DNA of 64,000 nucleotides from Pictodentalium vernedei (taxonomy: Eukaryota; Mollusca; Scaphopoda; Dentaliida; Dentaliidae). The translations under genes were made by a program, and so were the position numbers. Under the pieces are notes generated by a model. The model saw only the letters and a list, made by a program, of their open reading frames with translations, was not told the DNA's origin and searched no databases. The DNA lies in the NCBI GenBank assembly GCA_031216915.1, contig CM062290.1, positions 163,224,453 through 163,288,452 of the forward strand, in the 5' to 3' direction. The stretch's first letter is position 1; the number at the start of each line of letters is the position of its first letter. Of this stretch, positions 22,540 to 35,284 are shown piece after piece.

Positions 22540-24466
22540 CGATCTTCAGTAAAGTTAAACGACAAAGAGAGGCACTGTACTATAAGGATATCTTGCGGAA
22601 AAAATCAACAAGACTTGAAGAAGACTTGGCAAATTTTACGTAATATAATAAATAAGTCCAAAAATTCACAATCCTTACCACGGACTCTTATTTCAGCCGG
22701 AGTAGAGATAACGGATCCCGAACTAATAGCATGAAGATTTAACATTTATTTCGCAAGTATTGGTAAAAACGTCGGCGAAGGTGTATCACACACCGACACT
22801 GACTTCACAGAATTTCTAAAAGGAAATTATCCCAATAACTTCTTTGTTGCTCTAACTACAGAGCAAGAAATTATCCTTGTAACTAATAAAATTGTGAGAA
22901 AAACTACCGCTGACCTCAACAACATTTCTAGCCAAGTTATGAAGGAAACTATATCTGAAGTCGCACAACCCTTATGCCATATATTCAACCAATCATTCAT
23001 GGATGGAACTGTTCCAGATAACCTGAAAATAGCTAAGGTTGTCCCTATCTTTAAGGGAGGTAAAGCTCAAGAGTTAGAAAATTATAGACCAATAAGTATT
23101 TTACCTGTCTTCTTCAAGCTACTTGAACGTATCGTGTGTACGAGGTTAACAAGCTTCCTAACTGAATTTAATGTCTTCTATAAATATCAATATGGATCCC
23201 GAAAAAAACCCCACTAAACTATTCACCCGATTATACAATTTCTTAACTGTGTAGTAGAAAGCAATGACAAACATTCAAAAGATTCTACCTTGGCCATGTT
23301 TGTTGATCTCTCAAAAGCTTTTGATACATTCAACCATGAAACTCTACTTAATAAAATGGAATTCTATGGGATCCCCGGGTAACCTGTAACAATTGGTTTC
23401 GTGGCTACCTGTCTAACAGAAGTCAATATCTTCAATATCACTCGTACCGGTCTCACCAAGTAAGTATCAGCTGTGGAGTACCACAAGGATCAGTACTTGG
23501 TCCTATTTTATTCCTCATATATGTGAATGACATTTGTAACTGTACCACATTAAATCTACAATCCTTTGCGGATGACACCTCGATGTATACGTCTGATCAC
23601 GATATACATCTGCTACAAACTAAAGTAAATGAGAAACTGGAAAAGGTATTTGATTGGTGTTGTTGTAATAACCTACAGATAAACGTTAAAAAATCTAAGA
23701 TTATTCTACTACACCCACAAAATAATACGTTCAAAGCCAGTCAGTTAAAACTGTATCTTAACAACAACGAAATGCCAGTAGTTGGAAATACCATGTTAGA
23801 AAAAACGATTAAATTCTTAGGGGTACATCTTGATGAAAACTTGAAATTTAAAACCCACATATCGAATGTATGCTCAAAGATTTCTGGTGCAATATATTGC
23901 ATTAACAAGGTAAAAAACATTCTCCCGAAAGACGCGCTAAAATCATTATATTACGCACTTGTCTACAGTCATCTATCATACGCATTCAAATCTGGGGCAA
24001 TGCATCCGCGACTGGAAAATCGGCCCTTCTACAGAAGCGTACCTTGCGTACGATTAACATCAAGAAATACAATAGCCACACATTCCCCTTATTTAAAAAG
24101 AATGGAATATTGAAATTTCAGGACATGTATAAACTGAATGTCTTATTATTTATGTACGACTGGCAAAATAAGAACCTGCCCAAATCCTTAGATAACATGT
24201 TTAGTATACACACCCCTATTAGCACGCATACAAGACAAGTTGGACAAATTAGAGACTTTAAGGCCAGAACACAGTTTTTGGCAAATCTACCCAAACATAA
24301 CTTCCCTAAAGTTTGGAATGAATTAGACAGCAGCCTCAAAACATTAACCCTCAGACTCCTGTTCAAAAGTATACTTATCAAAAAAATTTTTGCAAACTAC
24401 TCCCTTACTGCAACATGTGTTAACACACTGTGTCCGGACTGCAGACCAAGCAGTTCAAATCCGTAA
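22540..24466 (+). pseudogene. LINE reverse transcriptase (frameshifts and stops)
   Basis: Reverse-transcriptase blocks are visible across several frames: 'KVVPIFKGGKAQELENYRPI', 'VDLSKAFDTFNHETLL' (near 23300), 'SCGVPQGSVLGPILFLIYVND', and the catalytic box 'FADDTSMY' (near 23570). The thumb and connection region runs to about 24113, and the C-terminal part continues in a second frame at 24044-24466, ending with 'CVNTLCPDC'. Breaks are visible near 22735, 23215-23225, 23380 and 24050. Clade is probably in the CR1/Jockey group, but I cannot place it precisely. Confidence 0.88.
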
Positions 24467-24955
24467 ACAATCTAAAAGGTATATTGTAGACTAATTGCTC
24501 CCTAATTCTTGATTATTAAACCATAGATTATGTGTGTGTTTGGCAGATAGTGGTTTTTTGTCTGTGGTAGCAAAATTTTTTAAACTCCGATATCTCATCC
24601 ACCATGACCCAACATGAAAATATTGCACTTGCCCTGACACAAACTTGGGTCCCAACTCTCCAACTCGATAGTTGAAACAAGGATTGTGCCTGCAGCAATA
24701 AGTCTGCTCAAGGTGATAGTATCCAACATAGAAACATGGAGATGCCAGGAAGACAGCTAATCTTGCTATGCCGTCTCCAAACAATGCGCCTCTCACATTC
24801 ATAATGTATATGATCTCATGTATGTAATGTTCCAATACTGTATATATTTTTTCTTTGACTGTTTACGTGATGTAATAATATCCCTTACGATGTTTGTGAG
24901 TAAGGTGAATTGTTGAATAAAATATATCATATCATATCATATCTGAAAATTGTTA

Positions 24956-25610
24956 CTTGCAGCTTAGGTTCAGAATACTTTACAGCTAGCCAAAAATCAT
25001 TTTTCAGATCTGAGCAGCTAGGCATAACGATGGTGTTAGTTTAGTTTAAACACTTTTTATTTGCCATTAATTACAAAAAAAGATTGGAGAACACGTTATA
25101 ACAGTTTACGAGACTCCTCTCCTCGAACGCTAATCTTACAATTTGCGGCATAGATACATCAATAAAAATAAAGAAAAGTTATTCCATCAGCAAAATGAAT
25201 GTTGAGTGAAAGTTAATGAAAGGTTGACATTATCTAAACTAACCTGCCGACAATAGGGTATTTTTTTTCTCTCACCGCCAGCATTGCATCAAATAACACT
25301 CCCCACTCCCTGTCTTTCACGTATATGGATTGGAGTACAGGCTGACAAAGGATAGGGTTGGGGTTAGAGTTACGCAACTCGACCAGACGATAAGACAAAT
25401 GACTGGACTTTCCTAAATATAATTTCGTTCTGATTTATGGTTAACCCGAGTTTGCCATAAAGTAGTTGATCCACATTTGGTGTACATCTATTTGGGAATG
25501 GCCACAACTGCAATGTGGGGTGGGAGAAATGTAATTATTGAATTTGTCGTTGTTTAAATCACTGCAACAATTTCGCCGTCTGCAATGGAGAACTTTTCAT
25601 TTCCTATTTC
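24956..25610. other. Unassigned spacer between two LINEs
   Basis: No gene seen. Confidence 0.45.
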
Positions 25611-26915
25611 CTACGTAAAAATAGGATGGGGGGGGGGGGGCTGGGGGGGGGGGCTGGGGGGGGGGGGGGTGTTGATTAGTGATTTACCAAGGTTGCTTTT
25701 AAATACCGAAAGTGATGAGGCCGTTTTGATATTGTTCAGTAGCTCGTTCCAGATTTTGGCGGTTGAAGGGAAGAAAGTATCAGGGAATCGTTCCGTCCTT
25801 GTTTGGTACATTGATAAGTTGTCAGGATTACACAAATGGTAAGTTGTTACTTCGCTTACTGTAGGCGGTAACATTTCTACCAGATGTTCAGGAACATCTC
25901 TGTTTACTACTCTGAAAAATATACATAATTTGTGGTGGTATCGTCTCTCGGCGATTGACGGCCAGTCAAGTACTAAGAGTAGACGCTCAGATGGAATCGA
26001 ACGTGTGAGGCCGGACACTATTCTGGCGCCATTATGGTGTAATCGTTCTAGTTTCTTTAATAAGTGTCTCGTTGACTTTTCTGCAAATTTCCGCTACAGG
26101 GCAATCCTATTTTAGATTTGTTTGTTAGGTCAAACCAAGATGTTTATGTGAATCAGAGAAACTTATTGGAGTGTCATCATAGGTCAAATCTGGGGATTGG
26201 TATTGGAAATTCCAGGAACGAGTAAGGTCTTTGTTTTGGATGGGTTGAAGGATACCAACCAATTTAGTGACCAAGAATGGATTTTGCCCAGATCGTGATT
26301 TAGCAGACTTGTTATATCATACATCGAACGTTTTCCGTTGGTTAGGCAAGTGTCGTCCGCGAATAATCTTGCAAGTAATTCAATGGTGTCTGCGATATCA
26401 TTTATGTAGACCAAGAAATAGGAAAGGTTCCAGGACAGATCCTTGGGGAACTCCGGCCACAACAATTGTTGTTCGCTGAAACTCTTTGCTTGCGATTTTT
26501 TAGATAGCTCTCAAACCATGTCAACAGGCGGCCTGATATGCCGTAATGCTCAAGTTTACGGAAGAGACCTTTGTGCCCTGCCCTCTCAAACGCCTTTGAA
26601 ATGTCACAGAATATGGCACAAGTCACTAATCGATCATCGAGTGACAGACACAGCGAATGGCAGAGTTCTAAAAGTTGAAACGCAGTGCTGTGGTCAGGAA
26701 TAAACACAGACTGGTATTTATAGAGGAGATTATTCCGAATAAAATAGGCAGAAACTGATTTGAGTAGAACTTTTTCACAAATTTTCCCTAATATTGGTAA
26801 AAGCGAATTTGGCATATAATTACTTTTATCTGCAGGATCTATTTTCTTGAAAATAGTTATTACATTGGCTTTCTTCCAATCGTCCGGGTATATTCCAGTA
26901 TCAAAAAGATGGTGT
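25611..26915 (-). pseudogene. LINE reverse transcriptase fragment, minus strand
   Basis: Reading right to left, 'DWKKANVITIFKKIDP' (near 26880) begins the reverse transcriptase. It is followed by 'CDISKAF' (near 26610), 'LEHYGISGRLLTWFESYL', 'YINDIADTIELLARLFADDT' (near 26370), and the C-terminal 'FPDTFFPSTAKIWNELL' (near 25770). Frame changes occur at about 26400-26465 and 26020-26180. The endonuclease is missing, so this is a 5'-truncated copy. It ends in a G/C homopolymer tract at 25628-25669. The motif wording is close to the intact LINE at 56838, suggesting the same broad group. Confidence 0.85.
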
Positions 26916-27194
26916 TTACTGATTATGTTAAAAAGATGCCATTTAATTTCAACATCACAATATCATTCTCAAAATATTATTCATGCAGTGTACTTTGGAA
27001 GCACAACAAAGGTCAGTGCAAGCGCTTCTTTTTTATGGTGTTTACTTTATTATTCTAACACATCAGGACCAACGCGATTGACTGAAGCTGGGGTTTGGGA
27101 TTTTTATGAAAAATGCGAAATGTTTATAAACCATATTTACTCATATCAAAGAGTAGTTTGCTTACTTATTAGGGGTTAACGACACTTTTAATAA

Positions 27195-27480
27195 GCAGGT
27201 TCACTCGAGGAAGCCGGGGTATCCGGAGAAAGCCACCGAGTAGCGGCGAGCAACTGCCGGCCTCTCCAACTTACTAACCCCGGCAAAAGGAGAGTTAGTA
27301 GTGGTTGAAGGTAAGTGCACCATAGACGTGCAGTGCACCATAGTACACAGCGCCAACGTGCCTCCATGTAGGCAATCGGGATTACATGTTTTGCCCAAGG
27401 ACACAGCGTAGATGGCCCGGGTCAGAATCGAGCCGTCGACCTTTCGGTGCTCGGGGAGTTTTACACTATTTTAATTCTCT
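27195..27480 (-). mobile_element. SINE-like repeat, minus strand
   Basis: Read on the minus strand, 'cgaaaggtcgacggctcgat' (27430-27450) resembles a B-box region. It is followed by 'ctgtgtccttgggcaaaac' and 'ccgattgcctacatggagg', the same body type as 20808-20990. Further on come 'ccggggttagtaagttgga' and 'cggtggctttctccggat'. A partial relative flanks the MITE at 15841. Confidence 0.6.
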
Positions 27481-28889
27481 GGCTACACTTTTTCGAGAGT
27501 TGACGTTCGTCGGGATATTTCAAACGTATTCCGAAGACCATCAAAGTCATCCACTTGAGAGTTTCATTCAGATCATTCACGAAAGCATTCACTAAGGCAC
27601 ACTACGTAAACGGTGTCCTCGACACAGAGAGATTTACAGTCACAGTGTCCGGTGATTTCGTTACAAAAAAATAAAAATCTGTTAAAACATCAAATTCCGG
27701 CAAGTTGACAACCTTTTTATTCAAAAACAAATGTTAAAAAAATATGGATGACATATACGTGGTGCAGTTATTCCCGGGCCATTTGTGCAAAACTTGAAGT
27801 TTTCTTTTGTATGGGCGTTTTACTCGTGATAGTGTTGAGATAGTGTTGAGAGAAGATTTGGTGTACTGTGAAACTCAGTATTCGCCTCCTGTGATTCCGG
27901 TTTGCTGTTACTTTGTTTTTACGCTTGTCTCGAAACAAATAACCGGTTGGAAATGCGCTTGGCGGGGAAATATGAAAAATTTCGCGTCCGGGTGCATGTG
28001 TCCGTATATATACTTGTTACGTTTACGTAGCTCCAGAGAATCGCATGACTGTGGTCAAAAGGAAAAGGAACTGAATAGGTCACCTGCATGTTCTTCTATA
28101 AGCATTGTGGTAGCAGTAGAAAACGTGTAGGCTGGAGGTTCCCGATTTTCAATGCCGTCTTCCGTCCTCGCAACTGGGGAACATATTATCATCACCATCT
28201 TTGTGCTCCCCTTCCCTCCCCTCTTGTATTTGGATGCAAACTCGAGCCACGATTTTACAGTTTACTGTACTATGCATCATCCGATGCGAAAACTGAAAAG
28301 TATTTCACACAGATTGTCTTACACATACCTTGGGATAATGCAGGTGTGTAAAAGATTAACTGCAGTGTGCATATTGTGCAATAGGTCTCACAGAACTATA
28401 TATTTTCCCATAGGCGACCATTATAACACTTATGTGGAAAAATATGATCACATCACTTTAAACTAAATATTTAAATACCTACATAAAGTACAGACCTTCA
28501 CACAACTTTCTCTGGCCAGAAAACATAGGGTCATGCAACAAATAAGAGAGAAAATTCACCAGGAATTGAAGTACCGTCCTTGAACTCAGTTTTTTCTGGG
28601 AATTCCCAACAAAAATACACAAATAGTTAACTGAATTTTATAGACCCAGAAAATACTTAGAAAATCTCTTTTTTCTTGAGAAATATTCAGTATTGTTGTA
28701 AAAACCTAATAAAATGCTTTAACAGTTTTCTCAAGCAATAAGTTTTTTTTCTAGGAGTCTTATTTTAGACTATGATGCAACATTTCAAGGCAGATCACTC
28801 TAAACTAAATATTTAGTTCCGCGAGACCAATATAAAAATTGTTACTGAAATTACAGTGGTTAATTCGGTCACAATAGTGATTTAAATTA
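27481..28889. other. Unassigned AT-rich stretch
   Basis: No repeat or domain recognised in about 1.4 kb. Short open frames around 27800-28470 have no recognisable motif. Confidence 0.45.
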
Positions 28890-31310
28890 AATTAATTTTC
28901 CTGTTTTTGAACCAAAAGAGGAGGTTATTTTCCAAGTCTTGTGAAAGTGTGCTAGAACTTGACAGACACCGATATTACCGGATTTTTGTGGAAATAATGA
29001 TTTGAAGATGATTCGAACCACATGGGGATAAATGTTAGTCGTTTGAATGTGTCGAGTGTTTTGATTGTAATAAATCTTGTAATATCTTCCTCTCCCAGAC
29101 CACTGCACCAAATGCTGCCGTATTTGTTTTTTGACATCTTTGTTTGTTCAATTCAAACTCTTATGGGTTTATTTAGGAGTGTCATTAGGCCCTCAAAGTT
29201 TAACATAATGGGTAATGAAGACACAATCTTTAAAACTCTCTTCTCCCGATCTACTGCCTCAATGTTTTAATGTTCTGTACATATATCACCTTTGAAGGGA
29301 CGATTTATAAGTTTGTTCAGGTCGAGGGCCTAGAATCGATTGAGGTGTATCATAGAGCTTAACGCTATGGGTAATGAAGGAAACTGTAAAAAAAATCATG
29401 TTCACCCAATACCCTGGTGCAAATGCTTCCTTGTTAGCTTAACTTGACAAAGTCACGATAAGCTATTGCCATCACACGTGCGGAAATCTGTTAGTCTGTG
29501 AGTCTGTAAGTCTGTAAGTCTGCTCACATTTCCATTTAGCACAGGCTACACCCCGTAGTTCTTATCCGATCGTCACGAAATTCCATCTGCAGGTTTGAGG
29601 TCATTTCTAGATGAGAACGTCCCCTTTTGGTCGCGATCAGTCAACCGTGATGGCTGCCCGAGCCTAACACCCGAAAACCTTTAGCACAGTCTACCGGTCG
29701 TATTTGTGGAGGGATTTCATTATAACTTAGTAGGATGACTCCATATAATATCTAGATGAGAATGTCCCCTTTTGGTCGCGATCAGTCAACTGCGACGGCT
29801 ACATGGGCCCGAAGCCCGAAAACCTTTAGCACAGTCTACAGGTCGTATTTATGAAGGGATTTCATTGTATCTTGGTAGGATGACTCCAAATAATGTCTAG
29901 ATGAGAACGTCCCCTTTTGGTCGCGATCGTTCAACCGTGACGGCTGCCCGAGCCCAAAACCCGAAAACCTTTAGCACAGACTGCAGGTCGTATTTATGAA
30001 GGGATTCCGTTGTAACTTTGTAGGATGACCAAGTATAATGTCTAGATGAAGACATCCTCTTTGGTTGCGATGTGTCAATCGTGATCGCTACACAGGACCG
30101 AAGCCCGAAAACCTTTAGCACAGTCTACAGTTCATATTTATGAAGGGATTTCATTGTAACTTGATAGGATGACTCGTTTTGGAATAATTCCACTCTAACT
30201 TGGTAACTTTGGTTGGCACACATTAACTGTGATGGCCACATTAACCCACCCCTCAATTCTTTAGTACAGTCTACACCTCAAATTATTTTTATTGAAAACA
30301 TAGCATACAGGGAACAGAAATTAACATATTCCCAATTATCACAATTCTTGTCGTATTTCATAATCCTTTCATAAACATTGAACATTATCCTTTTCATCAA
30401 ACACAACACACAGTCAAGTTAAGCTACAGTGTTATTGACACTTTCATTATGTGTATAGCAGCTTTGTATGGACGATTTACAAGTTTCAAATTAACCCAAT
30501 AGGGGTTACATTTAGGGGTGTCACGGGGTCCTCATATTTTAATACAGTCGGGAATGGGAGGAATCTGATATAAAAGTATAAAAATATTTTCCAAACCACT
30601 ACTCCAAATGTTTCCGTGTTTATTATATAACATCTCTATAGGGGTGATTTGTAAGTTTGTTCAAATAGAGCCCCTGGTGTTATGTTTCTGATATTGTTTG
30701 GATGGCGAAAGACATTTTAGCACTGAGTAATGGTCGCAACATCCCGAACTCAACAGCGCCACTTCTCGGAGTTCCCACGGGGAGGCGAAACTGTTCAAAC
30801 ATCTTCTCCCAAACAACTGATCCAAATACATTATTCTTTGATTTGTGACATATTTGTAAAGATGATGTACAAACTAGTTCAAATTGTCTCGGCTATCACG
30901 GGACACGAGATTTTAAGACTATGAGTTGTAAAGAGAACCATTAAAATCTTCGTTTCCGAAACTACTACTACCAATGCTTCCAAGATTGATAGGTACCTTT
31001 TGTGTGGGTGATTTAATAATATATTTCAAACGTTCAGCTGGGTGTGTATGTGAAGGTGTCATGGACTTCTCAGATTTTAACACTGTTGGTAATGGAAAAC
31101 ATTAAAAAACATCTTTTTGCACAAACCACTGCCTCGAATGCTTCCATGTTTAATACAAAAAACATTTGTAAGGATAATTTACAAGGTTGTTCAAATAAAG
31201 CCCCAGGAGTCGTTTATAAAACGAGTTACTGGCGCAACATTCCAAACCGTTTTTCTCACAATTCAACTATTCTAGCGGAAAAAAGAAATGCAAATTTTTT
31301 TCTGTGGTAA
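28890..31310. repeat. Degenerate ~170-180-bp tandem array, interrupted
   Basis: Units share 'gatttacaagtttgttcaaa', a 'tcctcatattttaacac...gggtaatgg' block and 'ccaaaccactgc...aatgcttccatg'. Examples lie near 29190, 29350, 30530, 30690, 30890 and 31060. The phase is broken by the insertion at about 29440-30455. Units are diverged, so the array is old. No protein is encoded. Confidence 0.65.
29440..30455. repeat. 145-bp dimeric array element, copy 2 (nested)
   Basis: After a (gtctgtaa)n microsatellite at about 29491-29530, four alternating 140-150-bp units start near 29661, 29811, 29951 and 30101. They are followed by the same non-tandem tail as in 1-1092, from 'ggatgactcgttttggaata' to 'gacactttcatt'. 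The flanking DNA on both sides belongs to the ~170-bp array, so this is a nested insertion. Confidence 0.75.
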
Positions 31311-31468
31311 ATATTTCAAATATGTTATCATTATTTCATAGTTTGAATTATTGAAGTTATTTCGTTATTATTGATTAAGTTTTGACGGGTTTTGTTGTAA
31401 ATTAACACTGACGGAGTTTGCATGGAAAACGTTCAAACGTGGTAACATACGCCATTTCCTGACCAAAA

Positions 31469-32444
31469 TCAATAGCGGGTGTGCTCACCCCGGCCTTCAG
31501 TCACTACTCCAACTCTCCTTACCATTGACTCTATCAAGTTGTTTATGGTCCTTTGTGGGATGTTATTCCACTCCTGAAGAAGAGCCTGCGTGAGCTGAGC
31601 GACGTTCTTTGTGTTGTTGACGCGCTTCCTGACCCTCCTGTCCAGCTCGTCCCACAAATGTTCGATCGGGGACATATCTGAACTGTAGGGTGGCCAAGCG
31701 CGAACTGGGACATTGTTTTGATTGAGAAAGTCACGACAAACCCTGGCAACATGCGGCCTCGCATTATCCTGCTGTAACGTAAGGTTTCGCGCATGAATAA
31801 GTGGAAGGGTGTGAGGTATGAGGACCTGACCCCGATATCTTACGGTTGTAAGATTGCCCTGCATGACCCCGAGAGGTGTCTCCCCCCCCCCCTCACCATA
31901 ACAGACCCTCCCCCGAATCTGTCGTTTTCCTTAATGCACGCGTCAGAATATCGTTCACCTCGACATCGATAGCAACGTTGTCTCCCATCTGACTTGTAAG
32001 GCGTGAACCGAGACTCGTCAGTGAATAACACACGTCTCCAGTGGGCCAAGTGAAACCGATTTGGTTGACGTCGCCTGGGTGTAAGTTGCGGACCAACGTA
32101 AAGACGTCGTGGCCTTAAATTGAACTCTCGAAACCGATACCTAACTGTTCTGAGACCCACTCGGCGGCCATGAGTGCCCACAATCTGACTCGCCGTCTCC
32201 GTCGTCGTCTGAAATCGCTTACGGGGGTGTGAGAGACGTATGCCTCTATCTTGACGTGGCGACGAAATGCGCGAACGTCCGCTCCGGGGACGGTAAGGTG
32301 ATCTTCCTGTGTCTCTGAGACGCCCAACTAAACGAGCTATCGTTGACTCATGGACCTCAAATTGCTGGGCAACAAGACGTTGTGATTGGCCCTGCATAAT
32401 TAGAGCAATAGCCCAAGTATTTCAACATCGGACATTCGCGGCAT
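31469..32444 (-). pseudogene. Tc1-like DD34E transposase, frameshifted
   Basis: A start context with 'MPRMSDVEIL' lies at 32444, but the frame shifts near 32420 before the main frame. That frame carries the helix-turn-helix 'VHESTIARLVGRL', an 'RPRSGRSR' AT-hook-like segment and the first catalytic Asp in 'VLFTDESRF'. After 'FGGGSVMV' the frame breaks in a C-rich homopolymer (31877-31892). The last part has 'LQQDNARPH' and 'DMSPIEHLWDEL'; I count 34 residues between the second Asp and the Glu, the DD34E spacing of Tc1 elements. It ends normally at 'EHTRY'. All three catalytic residues survive, so the only breaks are frameshifts. Flanking inverted repeats were not confidently found. Confidence 0.88.
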
Positions 32445-34241
32445 TTTGCTTTTCAATCAAGTTGAAATGAAATGTCGTGCAATCAATGTGTACTGTTCAA
32501 AACGTCGATTTGGTATAGTTTTCAAGCCCACGTGGGAGTGCTCCGGACGCACGCTTTGTTGAAAAATCTGTTGCATGCAGCGTCGCACGTGGTCATGGTT
32601 GACTGAATTTTAACCAAAGACTCTTCAGACAGTACACTGAGGTAGCTATGTGTAAAGTTTACTACATTTGGTCAACTGATAAAAAAATTATATTACCCAA
32701 AACTTAACTTGCATTTCTTTTTTCTGTCAGTTTAGTTTGAATAACTCTTTGTTTGACGTCACATCTTAGCATTAATAATAAATAACTTTGTAGACAATTA
32801 AGCTACTTGGCACTGCACTTGGGGCATTTATAGGGAGCAAGCGAACTCTGCCCACACTCCTCCCATCCCACCCATCATAATGGGAGTAGTGTTGAATTGT
32901 TAAATTCTTGAAATTCCTTTGCGAAAAAAAACATGGGTCTTTGTCGGCTAAGGGCTTAAGGTCTCTTGGGGTCTCTTCTTCATGCTCCAATGGCATTTAC
33001 GTGATGGGAGCATAAAGCTTTTCACCTTCCCATCGATCCGTGTGTATCTACGTGCATATTACGCAGGTACGTGCTCCCTCGGGTCTGCTTTCTACTATAT
33101 AATGGAGTCATAGAGTTAGTTAAATGATAGATGAATCACAGTTCACTAAAATAATGTGTTTCTGCGACTGTAGTATCCGTTTATCTGGAATCACAGTTCA
33201 CCAGTACAGCACCCGTCCGAAACACAATTTCAAATGTCCAGCAATTTGTGAAGCAGATTTCGGCGAAATTTGCTCGAATGTCCTGGAACTAACTATGTCA
33301 TGTATACGATTTCCCATTTATATTTAACATATGTTGTTGGACATAGAGGGCACCAATTTGCTATGTGTTATAGCCAGAACCATAAAAAATCTTCGACGCC
33401 GAATTCCTCCGTGTATGATACATAACATCCTTTTAAGGTAGACCTGCAGGTATATTGGGCCTTTCTCAGATCAGTGATTCCGGTATCTTGTTCATTTATG
33501 GGCATGGTGCTTCAGCCGCAAAGGGCAAGGACCGACCAAAGCGTTTAAAAATAATAGCCAGCCTTGGATCCTACAATTTAAATCTTGAGCCAGATTTACT
33601 TCTTAACTGTAATTATATTACTTTTTGATAACTGGACGCTGTCATCCGTGCAGGACACGCATTCGTGCATTTAATTACACCCCTCATTGGCATAATTCAA
33701 GTCGTTCAAATGATTGTAGGATAAAACATTTTTGTTAGAACACAATAACTATTCAGTTTCCAAAATGGTTTCTAGTCGAGTCGCAGTTGCATTGGGTGGC
33801 AGCCAAGCTTTGACTAGAAACCATGACTATGGTTCTCAGACTGTTCAACAAAACATGGGCCAATGAAAAAAATGGTATCTTAAAATTAAGAGTCAACAGA
33901 GAAGCCAACCTTTATGATTCAGGAGCCATATCAGAAGTTTAGAAGTCAAATTCACACTGACTACCTATTCGCTCGTTCCCTGATAGGCAAGTACGTGCGT
34001 GTTTGTGCATTCTACACTATGGCGTAGTGGAAATATATAAGAATCGCCGTGTCAGTAAAATGTTCGATCACATTTCATCGAAATCAGCTTATTAATATAG
34101 GAAGAGTTGCGCACACGAGAATCTCATTTGGAAATCCATAATAAATCTGAGTTCAAGGGAGTCTAAGTCTGATTCACTTTCAGTGTCAAAAGTTTAATAA
34201 TGGATCTAATATCTTTCTCACCACCGAACACAAGTTCATGA
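32445..34241. other. Unassigned stretch
   Basis: About 1.8 kb with no domain-bearing frame. A short hairpin lies at 33765-33824 with arms 'atggtttctagtc' and 'gactagaaaccat'. Confidence 0.45.
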
Positions 34242-35284
34242 TCACTTCTTCCCAGAGAAAAGAGGGACTATCAAGCGCTTATATTCATCTTCGTCTATCT
34301 CTATCTCTTCTATCACTTCCCGACGAATCTTCTTATCTAATCCAACCCTCTCTTCTGTAGCTATCACTCGCCTAGCCTTATAAGGTTTTCTTCGAACCTT
34401 ACTTCTCCTTTCGCGACATCTTTTTCTGCTGTCCTCGCTTCGCACATGGCCAATAATGACCCTGCCGCTTCCGCGGCTTTTTTTCCCACATCTTCTGCAA
34501 TCATGATATCTGGCTCCGATCTAAGATCTAACCTCTCAGCACACGATGGAGCTAAAGCGCCTTCGGATTCATGTCTTGGCAACGTATTCGGCGACCAAAG
34601 TTTACCTCCACATCTAACTGTACAGACTCGATTTACTCTTATCTCGTGCTTCGATGTTTCTAAGAGCCGCCTCCAGTTGGAAGTCATAGCTGTCGCACAA
34701 GAGCAAAGATTGCATATTCTCATCCGTATCCCTTCCTCCCTCTTCTCACTTTCCATCAGGGCACCGATATCCTTCCCTATTCTCTTAGGCTCTGTTGGAC
34801 TCTCCATTTCTTTTCTTGTCCTCTCGTTCATCCCTGATCCCGCAGACAAACTACTGTCGCTTTTCTTCCCTGGGTCTTTTTCTCGTGTATTTTCCTCAAC
34901 ATCCCTCCTTGATGGCTTCTTTTCTTCACTCCCACTACGGGTATGGCTGCCTTCTTTCTGGCACTTTTCTCTTTCCAGCTCAGGGTGCCTCTACCTTGCT
35001 TCCGCTCAATTTCTCTTTCAGGGTGACTGCACTTTTCCCTATCCATCTCCGGGGTGTCTCTACCTTGCTTATGCCAGATTTCGTTTTCAGGGTGACTGTG
35101 CGTCCTCGGTTAATCTCTGTCTCTAGCTCTACTGTGACTTCTGCTTCTGTACAATCTTCTCCAACCTTCACTACTGTAACTTTCACTTCGTTGTCCATTT
35201 CGTCTCCCGCCTCTCTCTTGTATGTGTCTTCTATCCACTTCTCCCACACTTCCTTCAACTGTTGCTTTTTGTGGATCTTCCCAG
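34242..35284 (-). pseudogene. Charged, repeat-containing tail after the Gypsy protease
   Basis: Beyond the protease, the minus-strand frames are rich in Lys, Arg and Glu. At 34960-35110 a ~75-bp tandem duplication gives repeated 'VTLKxK..SGxSKVExP' phrases. A later segment contains 'RRKPYKARRVIATEE' and 'EVIEEIEIDEDEY'. I recognise no polymerase motif. It may be degraded linker sequence of the element or unrelated DNA joined to it. Confidence 0.4.

Larger units (their letters stand above)
21850..24955 (+). mobile_element. 5'-truncated APE-type LINE, decayed
   Basis: The element begins inside the endonuclease domain, continues through reverse transcriptase, and ends with a 3' UTR at about 24467-24955 that finishes 'gaataaaatatatcatatc' in an (ATATC)n tail. 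Phrases in the 3' UTR such as 'aggaagacagctaatcttgc' resemble 35884-36042. Multiple frameshifts and stops show it is dead. Confidence 0.85.
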
